Position numbers and translations under genes: made by a program. The notes under the pieces were generated by a model. It worked only from the letters and a program-made list of their open reading frames with translations. It was not told where the DNA came from and ran no database searches. DNA of 64,000 nucleotides from Hanleya hanleyi (Eukaryota; Mollusca; Polyplacophora; Lepidopleurida; Hanleyidae): NCBI GenBank assembly GCA_036873755.1, contig JAVTVY010019469.1:1-64000 (forward strand), read 5' to 3'. This document shows positions 1 to 10,075 of the stretch, piece after piece. Position 1 is the first letter of the stretch; each line of letters opens with the position of its first letter.

Positions 1-275
1 ATTTCAAACTGTGTATGCACTTTCCAATGCTTGATTCAAGCTTAAGATGTGTATCCTTTGAGTTTCACCACAGACTCACCGTTCTAATGTGCATGTTTCA
101 CCAAAATCGGAGAAATTAAATGCAAGATTCAGATTGACTTGACACTTATGAGTTGCAATCTCTCAGATTTTGAGGAAACATACACATTGGAACAGTGAGA
201 CTGTGTTGAAAATCAAAGTATGCACACCTTAAGCTTGAATCAAGCAATGGAAAGGGCATACACAGTTTGAAATAT
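1..275. repeat. Imperfect palindrome (foldback repeat), cut by the window edge
   Basis: Bases 1 to about 118 are an imperfect reverse complement of about 158 to 275. For example, TTTCAAACTGTGTATGC near the start pairs with GCATACACAGTTTGAAA near 257-273. The centre is near 138. Several substitutions show the arms are old. It could be a MITE or foldback element. No target duplication can be judged because the left side leaves the window. Confidence 0.75.
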
Positions 276-937
276 ATGTATTAAGGCAGTGTGACGTCAG
301 TGGACCTAAATATGATTTCAACAGACCACCATAGAATACCATGTTTATTTGCAGTTTACTCTGTGAAATAAAATCGTAAAAAATTACAATAAATATTTTC
401 CGACACTGTTCACAATGATCTTTCATTTGATGGGAACTACATGTATACTTGAGGGTTTACGATCACTTTAATAAATGAGACTTTCAAGTTCATCAAGGGT
501 ATTTATAGAGCTTTATCTGTGAAGCTGTGTAGTCAGAATATTGTGGACAAATTGTAATGTCAGTAACCAGTCTTTTTTTAAAACCACTGGATGAATTAAT
601 AAATAAATTCATGATTTGTTTTGATATTTGTGGTTTTCTACATACGGTTTTCTACATAAGTTCTTGAAAGAAAGTTTCAAGTTTCACTTGGTTGTCTGAG
701 GACAAATTTTATAAAGCTAGAAGCTCTTTAGGATGATTGCAATTTTACGTAAGAGTTTTTAGTTGCTTATTTTAGATTACGATGGAGTATCAAAATAAGT
801 TTAGCAAGTCATAATGGAAATATCAGTAAAAGGCAAGCAGGCCCCAAAAGATCACTGGCCTGCATGCATACTGGGTGTATACAGATTCACTCAAGCATAG
901 CAAAATCTATCAAAATGTAATGTCAGTAACCATGAAA
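276..937. other. No gene seen
   Basis: AT-rich sequence with no convincing exon on either strand. A short phrase, AATGTAATGTCAGTAACCA or close to it, recurs near 555 and 915, which suggests decayed repeats. Confidence 0.5.
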
Positions 938-1136
938 TTTCTCATCTTTGTTTCAACAATAACTAATTATCTGCTTGAGGAACATCACTCAATGACCAGG
1001 TTCAATCTACTGGCATGAGACATTTAGACATTTATTCTGCAGGCAATTTATTTGTTGAACATTTTAACTTCTGAATTTTTTATCGGACTCGTATACAATG
1101 CACTTCCTGAGGGAGGTACTAGGAAGAAGAGCTTGG
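938..1136. repeat. Direct duplication, left copy (partner 4026-4235)
   Basis: About 200 bp from TTTCAACAATAACTAATTAT through CACTTCCTGAGGGAGG to GAAGAGCTTGG is repeated with roughly 85-90% identity at 4026-4235. The match stops just where the G-rich minisatellite starts, so the two copies bracket that array. Confidence 0.85.
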
Positions 1137-1690
1137 GTACACTACAGGGAGCCAGTTTGAGGTTGAGTTCGACAAAGGGGTTCTTGGAGGCCAGGAAGGG
1201 GGGGGGGGTGTTTAGTCTCATTGGAAGCCACCTGAAGGTTGAGTATCATCTGAGGGTTGGGAGCCAAATGAGGGTAGGAAGCAGCTTGGGAGTTGGGAAC
1301 CACCTGGGGGTGGAGATCCAATGAGGGGTGTTGTGGCAACCACTTAGAGATACTAGGAGGTTGGCAGCCACTTGGGAGGTGGAAGCAGTTTGTTGGATGG
1401 GAACAACTAGGGGGCTGCGGAAGTCACTTGGGGGTTTGGAGCCTCTTGGAGCTTGGATTCACTTCGGGGTTGAAAGACACTTGGAGGTTGGGGGGTTGGG
1501 CGCCACATGAAGGCTGAGAACACTTGGGGGATGGGAGCCACTTGGGGGTTGAGAGTCTGTGGAGGCTGGGGCCACTTGGAGGTTGAGAGCCACTCGGTGG
1601 CTGAAAGCCACTTGGGGGTTGGGGGTTCCACGCCACTTGATGGATGGGAGATACTTGAAGGCGGGCGCCACTTGAGGCGCCATTAGTCAG
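1137..1690. repeat. G-rich degenerate minisatellite, block 1
   Basis: Degenerate units of about 20-24 bp built on 'TTGGGAGCCACTTGGGGG'. Runs of three to five G occur every 8-12 bases on the plus strand. The overlapping Pro/Ser/Gln-rich frames on the minus strand and Gly/Trp-rich frames on the plus strand are by-products of the repeat. No protein is called. Confidence 0.9.
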
Positions 1691-1899
1691 TAAGATCATA
1701 ATTAATTGTAAAATGCCGGCGAAATTGTTGCTCCTGGCATTATTGTTCCTGGTATCATAACTACATGACTGCTATTGTTTTTCTGTAAATCAAATTATTT
1801 CTAATCAACTAGGTTATTCTTTATGTATATATACTTAATTATCTTCACTTGATTGTATATCTGCTCGATGGCGGGCACTATGATCAGCAAATGAAGAAT
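1691..1899. other. Unique AT-rich spacer inside the G-rich array
   Basis: About 210 bp of AT-rich sequence splits the minisatellite. Either it is an insertion, or the two blocks expanded separately. No terminal repeats were seen. Confidence 0.6.
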
Positions 1900-3070
1900 C
1901 TTGAACCTTGGGGGCTGTCAGTCATTTGAGGGATTGGGAACCACTTGTGTTACTGGGGGCCATGTGGTTGTTGGAAGCAACATGGCTGGGAGTCACTTGG
2001 GGTTAAGGATCGGGAGCCACCTGTGGTGGGAAACCACTCGGGGGCTGGGAACCACTTGGGGACTGTCAGAGCCATTCGGGGGCTGGGGGCCACCTGGGGT
2101 GGATCCACTTTGGGGTTGGGAGGAACTTGAAGGCTGGGAAACACTTGCAGATTGGGAGGCACTTGGAGGTTGGAACACACTTGGGGGCTGGGAGCCACTT
2201 GGCTGGGAGACACTTGTGGACTGGGAATCTCTTAAGATCGATCAACACTTTGGGGTTGGGAGCCACTTGAAGGCTGGTAACCACTTGGGGTTGAGGTTTG
2301 ACAACCCGAGAAGCACTTGGAGGTTGGGAACAACTTAGATGTTGGTAGCCCCTTGGGGTTGGCAGCCGCTTGAAAGCTGGGACACACTTGGAGGACTGGG
2401 AACCACTTGGGGGGCTGGGAACCACATGGGGGAATGGGGTAACTTGGGGGGTTGGGAGACACTTGAGGTTATGGATCCACTTTGTGGTTTGGGAGAGCGG
2501 CCACTTGGGGATTGGGAGCCACTGAGGGCATGGGATGGCAATCACTTGTGTGGGAGCTAGTTGGGAGAAGCTTGGACGTTGGGGCCAAGGAGGATGGGAG
2601 CCACTTGGGGGTGGAAGTCACTGGGGTTGGGAGGCGCATGGAGGTGTGGTTGTGAAACCACTTGGAGGGATGGGAGCTACTTAACTTGGGGGCTGAGAAC
2701 TATTTGGGGGACTGGGGGCCACGTGGGTTCGGGAGCCACATGGGGATTGGGAGCCACTTGAGGGCTGAGAGCTATTTGGGGGACTGGGAGCCGCATTGGG
2801 TTGGGAGACACTTGGAGGCTGGGAGGCACCAGGGTTTGGGATCCATTTGGGGACTGGGAGCTACTTTGAGGTTGGGAGCCACTTGTGAGTTGGGAGACAC
2901 TTGGAGGTTGGGAGACACTTGGAGGTTGGGAGACATTTGGGATTTGGGAGCCACTCAGGGAGTGGGGTTGGGAGGCACCTGGGGGTCAGGAATCATTTAT
3001 GGGTTGGGGCCAATTGGGGACTGGGAGCCACAATGGGGACTGGAAACCACTTGGGGTTGAGAGTCGCTAG
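1900..3070. repeat. G-rich degenerate minisatellite, block 2
   Basis: Continuation of the 'CTGGGAGCCACTTGGGG' repeat for about 1.17 kb. Many units keep the core GGGAGCCACTTGG. The dense G runs on one strand make intramolecular G-quadruplexes plausible (inference). There is no coding evidence. Confidence 0.9.
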
Positions 3071-3555
3071 GAGGCTGGAAGCCATAGGAGGATTTGAGGG
3101 TTAATTGGGACCCCCTTTCAAAATATTCACCCATATACACTGCTGAAGTTGGTCATGGAAAACCTGAAATGGTATTGAATTTTTAAATCTATTGTGTACT
3201 GCTTCGAATATCATGGAGTTTAATTAACTTCAGTTTAACAAGTCAATAAATGTACTACTATTTTTTAAAAATGTCAAACTGACATGATAATGACAACAAA
3301 CTGAGACCAAAAACTTTTTAAGGCGGATTTTTTACCCGGGACCAGTTATTTGACCATGTTTTAGATTTGCCACATTGATACTAATGAAAATGTGCTTTAA
3401 AATGTTAAAGAAGGGTCCTTATAACTTCTGGTGTTATGGCCTACCTGTATGAATCTCAACATACCCTACAAAACAATTGTGTATAACATACCAATAATAC
3501 CATGTGCCTTTGATGGACTATTTACAGGGTAGCATGTATGTCCCCATCTATGTGC
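3071..3555. other. No gene seen
   Basis: AT-rich unique-looking sequence after the minisatellite. No splice-flanked coding block was recognised. Confidence 0.5.
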
Positions 3556-3574
3556 TTCTTCATACATTTGATTC

Positions 3575-3755
3575 AATATTCACGCTGAAAGCAGACCAAG
3601 CTCAAGACTAGGCGTATGCTAGGTGTAAAGCTTGCTAGAAAGCAGACCACGCTGAAGACTAGGTGTATGCTAGGTGTATAAGCTTGCTACAAAAGCATAC
3701 CATGCAGAGGACTAGATGTATGCTAAGCAGCTAGGTGTATTAGCTTCTGTAAACT
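3575..3755. repeat. Short tandem repeat, about 57 bp x 3
   Basis: Three imperfect units each contain 'AAGCAGACCA-GCT-AAGACTAGG-GTATGCTAGGTGTA-AGCTTGCTA'. A partial fourth unit, 'GACTAGGTGTAGGCTAGGTG', lies at about 3954-3980. Confidence 0.8.
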
Positions 3756-4025
3756 TATCCTCTGCCAAGTTTTATTTGTAGACAAAAATACCACCAATTT
3801 TTACACTTGTTCCGGCAATATTATTGCTGTCATAACCTACCAAAACCAAAGTGGAACCAATCAGTGAGTGTTTAAGAAGGCAATCAGCTGTCATTTTACA
3901 AGAATGATCTTTGATTAAAAATTTTGTACAGATTTACAAGGTACTAGGTACTAAGACTAGGTGTAGGCTAGGTGCATCAGCTTGCTACAGAAAGAAGAAG
4001 CTCATTCATGTGTACCATGTATGCC

Positions 4026-4235
4026 GATTTTTCCATCTTTGTTTCAACAACAACCAATCATCTGCTTGGGGAACATCACTCAATGACCAGGTTCAATCTG
4101 CTGACATCAGACATTAAGACATTTTTCTACAGGCAATTTTGTTTTTGTTGAACATTTTAACCGCTGAATTTTTCATCTGACCAGTTATGCTCAGATACAA
4201 TGCACTTCCTGAGGGATGTTCTACGAAGAGCTTGG
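4026..4235. repeat. Direct duplication, right copy (partner 938-1136)
   Basis: Matches 938-1136 in the same orientation, with scattered substitutions and small indels. Together the copies flank about 2.9 kb that is mostly minisatellite. Confidence 0.85.
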
Positions 4236-5064
4236 AGACAGAGAGCATTGAATTGGATCTAGAATTATATATATATAAATATAAATGGGAAAACATAGTG
4301 TTTAAACTTACCATACTGAGGTGATCAGTTAACAAAGTGATGAAACTTCCAAAAGGGCTGCAATACAGGTTGAAAGATGTCACACTTTCTCGACAACAGT
4401 CAACAAGAAAGATCGATATACACACAGCAGTGTATAGTCCTAAAAAAATGAATACAAAAACAGGAAATGAGGAGAAATTGAGTTATTATTGTTCAACATT
4501 TTGTGTATGGTACTACTTATGACAATGTCCTGAATATTCACGAGGAGAGATTAAAACCTACAAGGAAGGGCTATTTAATAATTTTACATATACAGGTACA
4601 TTAAATTATACATGTGCATCTCGTGTAACAGGACTATTATAACCATGTAAACTGACAGTCAGTGATAAAGCTGTAGTATATTCTACATGTGATATTTGTT
4701 GATAAACAATGTGATACCTAAAGGTTTGGAACTGGGCAAGTATTAGTACGGTACAGCAGTACATCTCCATTTCCATTATGTATACATGTTCATAAATAGA
4801 GATTAAGGCCCGAGGGCTGATAAGGGTGTCGAGGGCTGATGCCAGGAATGATATGGAAATGGGTATATCATAATCTATTTATCACATATTTATAGATGAA
4901 TGATAGCATTGTAATTGACAAAACAAGACTAGAAAGTATTTGTACATGAAACTGTTTCATCGAAAATTGGACCATCTGTAAAATGAAGTCAATGTTGCAA
5001 AATTTCTTCGTCTCATTTTGATGATACACAACACGTTAGAGCGTGATAGATATTGCCAAGAAAA
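4236..5064. other. No gene seen
   Basis: AT-rich sequence with a short TA-rich stretch near 4265-4285. Nothing was recognised up to the end of the outer DIRS element. Confidence 0.5.
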
Positions 5065-5110
5065 ATTAAACATTTATAAACAATGTTGGTATTTATTATC
5101 AAATCAAACC
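5065..5110. repeat. Outer DIRS right terminal-repeat end (46 bp, pairs with 5310-5355)
   Basis: Begins ATTAAACATTTATAAACAAT. It is a perfect 46-bp inverted match to 5310-5355 and stops matching on both sides, which fixes the element's 3' boundary at 5065. The next bases (CTGCTATTGCTTATG) recur as a direct copy at about 5378, as expected for the inner part of a DIRS terminal repeat. Confidence 0.85.
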
Positions 5111-5309
5111 TGCTATTGCTTATGCCCTTATCTCCCTTAGGGGTATCCTTTGCAAATAATTAAAACGGAAAGTTGCCTCCCCTTAGGGAGCTCAGCCAGC
5201 TCAGCTAGGTTACTTAAGCCCCTGCTCTTCCCTGAATTTCCCTCTTTCTCACTCTTATAGCCCGAGACGTGTGTTGTGCAAGGCCATGGAGTGAGGGCCA
5301 GGATGGGAG

Positions 5310-5400
5310 GGTTTGATTTGATAATAAATACCAACATTGTTTATAAATGTTTAATATTTATTGCTCAAATCTACACCTGCTATTGCTTATGGCTCACTAC
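5310..5400. repeat. Outer DIRS internal complementary region
   Basis: 5310-5355 is the reverse complement of the right end (5065-5110). The following part, from ATTTATTGCTCAAATC onward, should by DIRS logic be the reverse complement of the missing left end. It starts ATTTATTG, like the corresponding half in the inner element (ATTTCTTG). The right limit is approximate. Confidence 0.7.
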
Positions 5401-5819
5401 CAACATATGGAGGTGGAAACCTCGGCCTTGTTGTAGTTCCAATAGCAGGCAGAGTAACCGCTGAGATGATCACGGACATGGCACAATAGTACTCGACAAG
5501 AGGGACCCTGGTCGATGACGTTTCGGGTAGTCATGGAGTAATCATAATAGATTGTTGAATGTGGCCACTAATTACTCGTCCATGCAAACCGTGATCGTGG
5601 ATGTGATGCACAATTTTACCCCCACGAAGGAACTCGGGTCGGTGGCGCTGTGAGTATTCAAGTGGTAATCAGTGTATAACGAATAGAAGCGGGCATGTAC
5701 ATCCCGGCAACATCGTATACAAGGTGCCCATCTTATACCACTCTTTAAGTCCACAAGCCGTCTTACGTCAACTCTCTGTACTTTAGTCCCTTGTTGCTGA
5801 CACTAGTAACCTGAAAGTA
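5401..5819. other. Non-coding 3' region of the outer DIRS
   Basis: No open frame of substance. A motif 'AACTCGGGTCG-TGGCGCTGTGAGTATTC' near 5630-5660 recurs in altered form near 6130-6170 and 6220-6250. Confidence 0.5.
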
Positions 5820-6430
5820 ATACTCACAAAAGTGTCAGGTCTTGTAATATGACTTGTGAGTTGACAGCAGCTGACTCTCTTGAGATGATCTTCTAAGTTG
5901 GTCATAATTGCCCTCATGCACCAACTCTCTGTACTTTAAACCTGAAACTGACACAAAGTATACCTAAAAACCAATACTCACCATTGTGTCAGGTCTTGAA
6001 AGATGTCTTGTGAGTTGGCAACAGGCTGACCTGTTGAGGTGATCATGTAATAAGGTGGACATGTGATTAGCTGTGATGATGCCGTAAGTTGGCTGACTGT
6101 TTGGCTTACAGCACACTAAATACTCACCCAGAGAGAACCCGGGTCGAAGACGCTGAGTGTACTCGTGGATTAAAACAAAAAACTGATTGTAAATGTGGTA
6201 CACAATACTCAATAGAAGGAAAACCCAGGTCGTGGAGACGCAGTGGGTGTTAATAGAGTAAAACCAGTAATAACTAAGAAAAGCCATGCCTAAACCATAC
6301 TCACCGATGAGACGGGTCTAGTAAGTTGGCAGCTGGCTGACCTATTGAGGTGATCATGTAATATGGTGGATATATGAAATGTCCGATTAGATGTAATGAT
6401 GCAGTAAGCTGGCTGATTGACTGACTTGCT
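5820..6430. repeat. Diverged tandem units in the outer DIRS 3' region
   Basis: Three imperfect copies, at about 5820-5930, 5980-6110 and 6297-6430, share 'AATACTCAC...GTCAGGTCTTG...GTGAGTTGGCAAC..GCTGACC-GTTGAGGTGATCATGTAATA..GGTGGA'. A second motif, 'GAGAACCCGGGTCG-AGACGC-GAGTGT', lies between them. The inner element lacks this roughly 1-kb region. Confidence 0.7.
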
Positions 6431-6449
6431 GCGCTGAACGAAGATACCA

Positions 6450-6472
6450 CCCCCCCCCTCTTTTTTTTTGAA
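6450..6472 (-). promoter_or_regulatory. Purine tract just downstream of the outer recombinase
   Basis: Plus strand CCCCCCCCCTCTTTTTTTTT, so the minus strand reads A9-GAG-G9. An equivalent tract sits at 8347-8369, also shortly after the recombinase stop of the inner element. A conserved place and composition suggest a functional signal, but its role is inference. Confidence 0.4.
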
Positions 6473-6473
6473 G

Positions 6474-7620
6474 TTACTGGACCACGTGCTGGGCAGCCAC
6501 CAGCGGCCCAAGCGTGGTCACTCTATCTGATTGTACTGACATATCTCTCAGATAGAAATCGGTAAAAGTTGAATTGGCACTCCATGCACAGGACTGGACA
6601 ATGTCATGAAGGGATAGGTTCTTCCATAAAGGCCATGATGTAGCGATGGGACGAATTTCATGGGAAGAAGCATAGGTCAGAAGTGGGTGAGCGTCAATGG
6701 CAAGTTGATATATCCACTTAATGGTCTTCTTCAACCAAGAAGCAATAGTATTCTTGGTGATGTCACGCACTGCAGTTGGCTGAAGAGACAGGAATAACAG
6801 ACGACGAGAAACCCCGACCAGGGTCGGTACGAGTGAGATAGTGACGTATGGCTCGTACAGGGCATAACAGGATGTCGTCCTCAAGGTCACGAACAAAGTC
6901 TGATAAAGTAGGGATGGAGTACAAACGTTGAGCACAAGGACCTTGGCGCACAGCCCCATTCTTGGCGATGAACTCAGGGACGGGACGAAAGGAAATGCGA
7001 GACCAATTTGCCGTCCAGGTCAAAGACGACCTACCCAGAGCGTGAAGCTCGGAAACTCTAGACGCCAAGGCGAAAGCCGCCAGGAAAGCAGTCTTGTAGG
7101 AAACAGCGTTAATAGAGGCGGACTGTAAAGGTTCGAAGGGCGGACGAAGCAGGGCACTAAGAACCACACCAATATCCCACTTCGGTAACAGATGGCGAGT
7201 ACGGCGAGACTGTAAGGCGAAAGCATGTAGGAGAGCAGAGATATTGTCGTTCAGACTAATGTCGATGCCGGTCGAAAGACGTAAAATCCTAGCCAAAGCA
7301 GACCGGTACCCCTCAATGGTGCTGATTTGAAACTTCTTATCACGATGTAGGCGAAGGAGGAAGTCAGCTACTAAGGAAAGAGAGGCAGAGTCGGGATCGA
7401 AATCACGTTCTCGGCACCAGGAGACGAAATAGGCCCATTTCGATTGATAGAGCTGCGATGTGGAAGATCGATTGACTGAAACCATCGTCTGTGCAACTTC
7501 TGCTGAAAATCCTTGGACTGTAAGTGCACTCTGGATAGTCTGCAGACGTGCAAGTTGAGCCACCGCGGGTTGTGATGTATTATCCCGTGAGGTTGACGCA
7601 ACAGGCTGGGCCAAACTGGA
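6474..7620 (-). pseudogene. Tyrosine recombinase (DIRS), outer copy, frameshifted
   Basis: DIRS elements use a tyrosine recombinase (YR) instead of an integrase to insert circular DNA. The N-terminal part contains the SAM-like core 'STSQLYQSKWAYFVSWC'. The first catalytic arginine is in 'SRVSELHAL' (near 7055). After a frameshift at about 6790, a second frame carries the H-x-x-R box in 'HEIRPIATSW' and the nucleophile tyrosine in 'TFTDFYLRDMS' (near 6550). It ends with 'LGPLVAAQ', as the inner copy does. R, H-x-x-R and Y are all preserved here, but the reading frame is broken, so no intact enzyme is expected. Confidence 0.85.
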
Positions 7621-7797
7621 AGACGACGTGGCGGAGCGGTGAGAAGCGGAACCAGTACCGGAAACCACTGACGACGAGGCCACCACGGAATCACGAGCAG
7701 AATGACGCAGTCGTGCTGAGTAATCTTTGAAGAACTTCCTGAATCAGGGCCATGGGCGGGTAGGCATAAGCCAGGAAGTTGTCCCAGTTGATTGAAA
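7600..7797 (-). pseudogene. RNase H C-terminal tail of the outer DIRS, truncated and frameshifted
   Basis: Residues 'WDNFLAYAYPPMALIQEVLQ' run in one frame right up to the 7797/7798 junction. 'PWWPRRQWFPVLVPLL' and 'RRLPVWPSLLRQP' continue in another frame. They align with 'WSDMIAYAYLPPAILSQVL', 'PWWPTRPWFADLMDLL' and 'RRLPLWWNLLRQP' of the inner element. The fragment is cut by the inner element's end. Confidence 0.8.
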
Positions 7798-7990
7798 ATG
7801 AAAAATTTGAAAATCAATTTTCCTATTTCTAAGCTTAAACTTACCTTCACATACTTTATTGCTATCGTGTTCTTACGCGATTGCCCTATTGTAATATATT
7901 ACAACAGAATAAAAATAGTCCCTGTACTGCCCCAATGGCCATGCGCGAGTACCCAGATCCCACGTGACCGACCACGTCACTTCCTTCTTC
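7798..7990. repeat. Inner DIRS right inverted terminal repeat
   Basis: 7837-7990 is inverted relative to 13432-13585 with about three mismatches and no indel. The outer tip 7798-7855 is a perfect 58-bp inverted match to 8046-8103 in the internal complementary region, and the match ends exactly at 7798. Confidence 0.95.
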
Positions 7991-8045
7991 CCTATTCAAC
8001 GCAGAGTGAATAACCCATCAGCGGGGAGGCTGGGAGGGCCATCAC

Positions 8046-8146
8046 AGTATGTGAAGGTAAGTTTAAGCTTAGAAATAGGAAAATTGATTTTCAAATTTTT
8101 CATATTTCTTGCGCTGTAAAACTTACCTTCACATACTTTATTGCTA
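8046..8146. repeat. Inner DIRS internal complementary region (101 bp)
   Basis: 8046-8103 is the perfect reverse complement of the right end (7798-7855, 58 bp). 8104-8146 is the perfect reverse complement of the left end (13558-13600, 43 bp). The join, TTTTTCAT/ATTTCTTGCG, therefore represents the two element ends ligated together. In the DIRS model this region templates joining of the ends into a circle. Confidence 0.95.
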
Positions 8147-8346
8147 GAGTACCATAGCAGGACGGAGGGAAAGAGTGGTCGGAAACAAAAGGACCCCGAG
8201 CATAAGCGAAGGGAAGTACAGGCGTCAGCGATGTAATCAAAGGCCATAAATGTATAATAATAACGATATGGCCCTTGATATAATCACCCGACCTATAATA
8301 ACGACAGGCCCAGTGAATAAAGCTGACATACACTAGACCCAAAATA

Positions 8347-8369
8347 CCCCCCACCCTCCTCTTTTTTTT
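8347..8369 (-). promoter_or_regulatory. Purine tract downstream of the inner recombinase
   Basis: Plus strand CCCCCACCCTCCTCTTTTTTT, so the minus strand is an A-run followed by GAGGAGGGTGGGGG. It lies about 60-80 bp after the recombinase stop. The outer element has a similar tract at 6450-6472. Its function is inferred only from position and conservation. Confidence 0.4.
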
Positions 8370-8429
8370 TAAATTTGGGGAGAGCAAGATAACTTACCAA
8401 ATTTAAAAACTGGTAAAATCACTAGGGGT

Positions 8430-9485
8430 CTAGTGCTTGGACGACGGGTCTGCAACGGACTGGGCAGCCACCAGGGGGCTCAGAGAGTAAATGTCCCGTC
8501 GTTGTAGCGTCATATCCCGGAGGTGAGATACAAATGTCATGTGACTCCTCCAGTGGCAGGCCCTCCTGATATCCGACACAGATCTATTGGTCCATAGAGG
8601 CCAGGAAGCCGCCAAAGCCCTGACCTCATGAGCGGAGATCTTGGTTAGATTAGATACCTCACTAGGTATGTCCGAATAGGAAAACCGAATAGTCTTCGAA
8701 AGCCAGGAAGATATAGTATTTTTGGAAATCTCCTGCTTCGATGAGGGCCCAAACGGGATAAATAGACGCACCCGCCCTGCTCTCTGCTGTTCAACACGTG
8801 CCAAGTAACAGGAGAGAGCTCGGACGGGGCACATGACTCTTGTCATCGTCAACACCTGCAGACAAGATGTTGGACAGAGCCGGGATGACGAACTCCCTCG
8901 GAAGATTGTCGTAGAGAGATTGGTTCTTAGCAACAAACTCCGGAAGTGTAGATAACGCCACCCAGGTCCACTGAGGGTTATATCTCAAAGACCTAAAGTC
9001 CAAGGCATGGATTTCTGATACGCGGGCGGCAGAGGCAAAGGCAATCAGAAATACGGTCTTGTAAGATAGAAACTTCATCTCACAGGTGCCGATAGGTTCG
9101 AAGGGAGGCATAGAAAGGCGCCTAAGAACCAAAGACAAATCCCATTTAGGAAGCTGCGGCGTTGGAGTAGGCCTCTCTACCCGAAAGGAACGAAGGAGAG
9201 CAGAGAGGTTGACGTCGACCGATGGGTTGACACCTGTGGTCAGCTGAAGTACCCTAGAAATAGCGGACCGATAACCGTCGACCGTGGCCGGAACAAGCTG
9301 CCTGTCATGGAACAGATGCAAAAGAAAGTCCGCTACCTGCTGGCAGAGGTTGGAACGATTCCGCGACTAGAACACCAGGCAGCGAAGATCTTCCACTTGT
9401 TCTGGTACACCGCAGTCGTTGATGCTCTGGTGGACCGGACCATCCTCTCGGACGCTTCGACAGAAAATCCCGCCTTAGCGAGCTA
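8430..9485 (-). pseudogene. Tyrosine recombinase (DIRS), inner copy, frameshifted and lacking the nucleophile
   Basis: Three frames must be joined in thought. The N-terminal core 'STTAVYQNKWKIFAAWC' is at about 9430-9380. The middle, 'VDGYRSAISRVL' to the first catalytic Arg in 'AARVSEIHAL' (near 9022), lies in the frame 9321-8791. The C-terminal part, with the H-x-x-R box 'HEVRALAASW', lies in the frame 8936-8430. Where the outer copy reads 'TFTDFYLRDM', this copy reads 'TFVSHLRDM': one residue shorter, with the Tyr absent. The protein ends 'LSPLVAAQ' plus a short tail. It could not catalyse strand transfer even if the frame were intact (inference from family chemistry). Confidence 0.85.
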
Positions 9486-10075
9486 ATGCTGGAGCACTTG
9501 AACGCGGTCAGATGAAACAGACCGGGATTCGAGTGGTAAAGGCTGGATCTCGGCTGACGAAGCAAGTTCCACCAGAGCGGCAGCCGACGGGGCACGTCTA
9601 TGAGAAGATCCATCAGGTCTGCAAACCATGGGCGAGTGGGCCACCACGGAGCCACAAGGTAGACCACGCACGGGTGTGCTCGGATCTTCCGGAGAACTTG
9701 TGACAAGATTGCTGGCGGCAAATACGCGTACGCAATCATGTCGGACCAGTCCAAAGACAGGGCGTCGACTGCCAGTGCTGCTGGATCCAGAACAGGAGAC
9801 ACATAGACCGGCAGTAGATGGTTCCAACGGGTGGCGAACAGATCTACATTCGGCATCTCCCATATCCGAGACATCTGGGCTAGGATGTCCTCGTGAAGCT
9901 GCCACTCGGTCGAAATTATCTGACTTGGCCTGGATAACATGTCTGCCAATACGTTCAGATGACCGGGAATGTGACGAGCATGCACAGAAATTCCGTTGCT
10001 CCAACAAAGGTTGAAGAACTTCTGTGCCTGATCCAGAAGCTGGGGGGAGTGCTTGTTTATGTAGGCTAGGCCAGG
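9486..10075 (-). pseudogene. RNase H-like domain remnant (DIRS), N-terminal half missing
   Basis: The frame ending at 9305 contains the late RNase H block 'HARHIPGHLNVLADMLSR' (near 9985-9930), then 'NVDLFATRWN' and 'PWWPTRPWF', both typical of the region between RNase H and recombinase in DIRS/Ngaro-type elements. Upstream the readable homology jumps straight from the reverse transcriptase end ('ELTPSQSRVFL') to 'AYINKHSPQLLDQAQ'. The connection and the first RNase H catalytic Asp motif therefore seem to have been deleted. The part of this frame above about 10075 is antiphase to the RT and is not coding. Confidence 0.75.

Larger units (their letters stand above)
5065..7797 (-). mobile_element. 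Outer DIRS-type retrotransposon, 5'-truncated (3' end, recombinase, RNase H tail)
   Basis: The element reads on the minus strand. From right to left it shows a short RNase H C-terminal tail (7797 to about 7600), a tyrosine recombinase (about 7560-6474), about 1 kb of non-coding DNA with diverged tandem units, an internal complementary region starting at 5310, and the right terminal repeat ending at 5065. The last 46 bp (5065-5110) are a perfect reverse complement of 5310-5355, the arrangement expected for a DIRS terminus and its internal complementary region. The gag and reverse transcriptase parts are missing: at 7798 the sequence switches to the end of another DIRS element, and the far side of that insertion (after 13600) does not resume the outer element. 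Frameshifts make it non-functional. Confidence 0.8.

Noticed and set aside
1901..3104. Gly/Trp-rich plus-strand and Pro/Ser-rich minus-strand frames
   Set aside because: Degenerate minisatellite on both strands. No known protein features.
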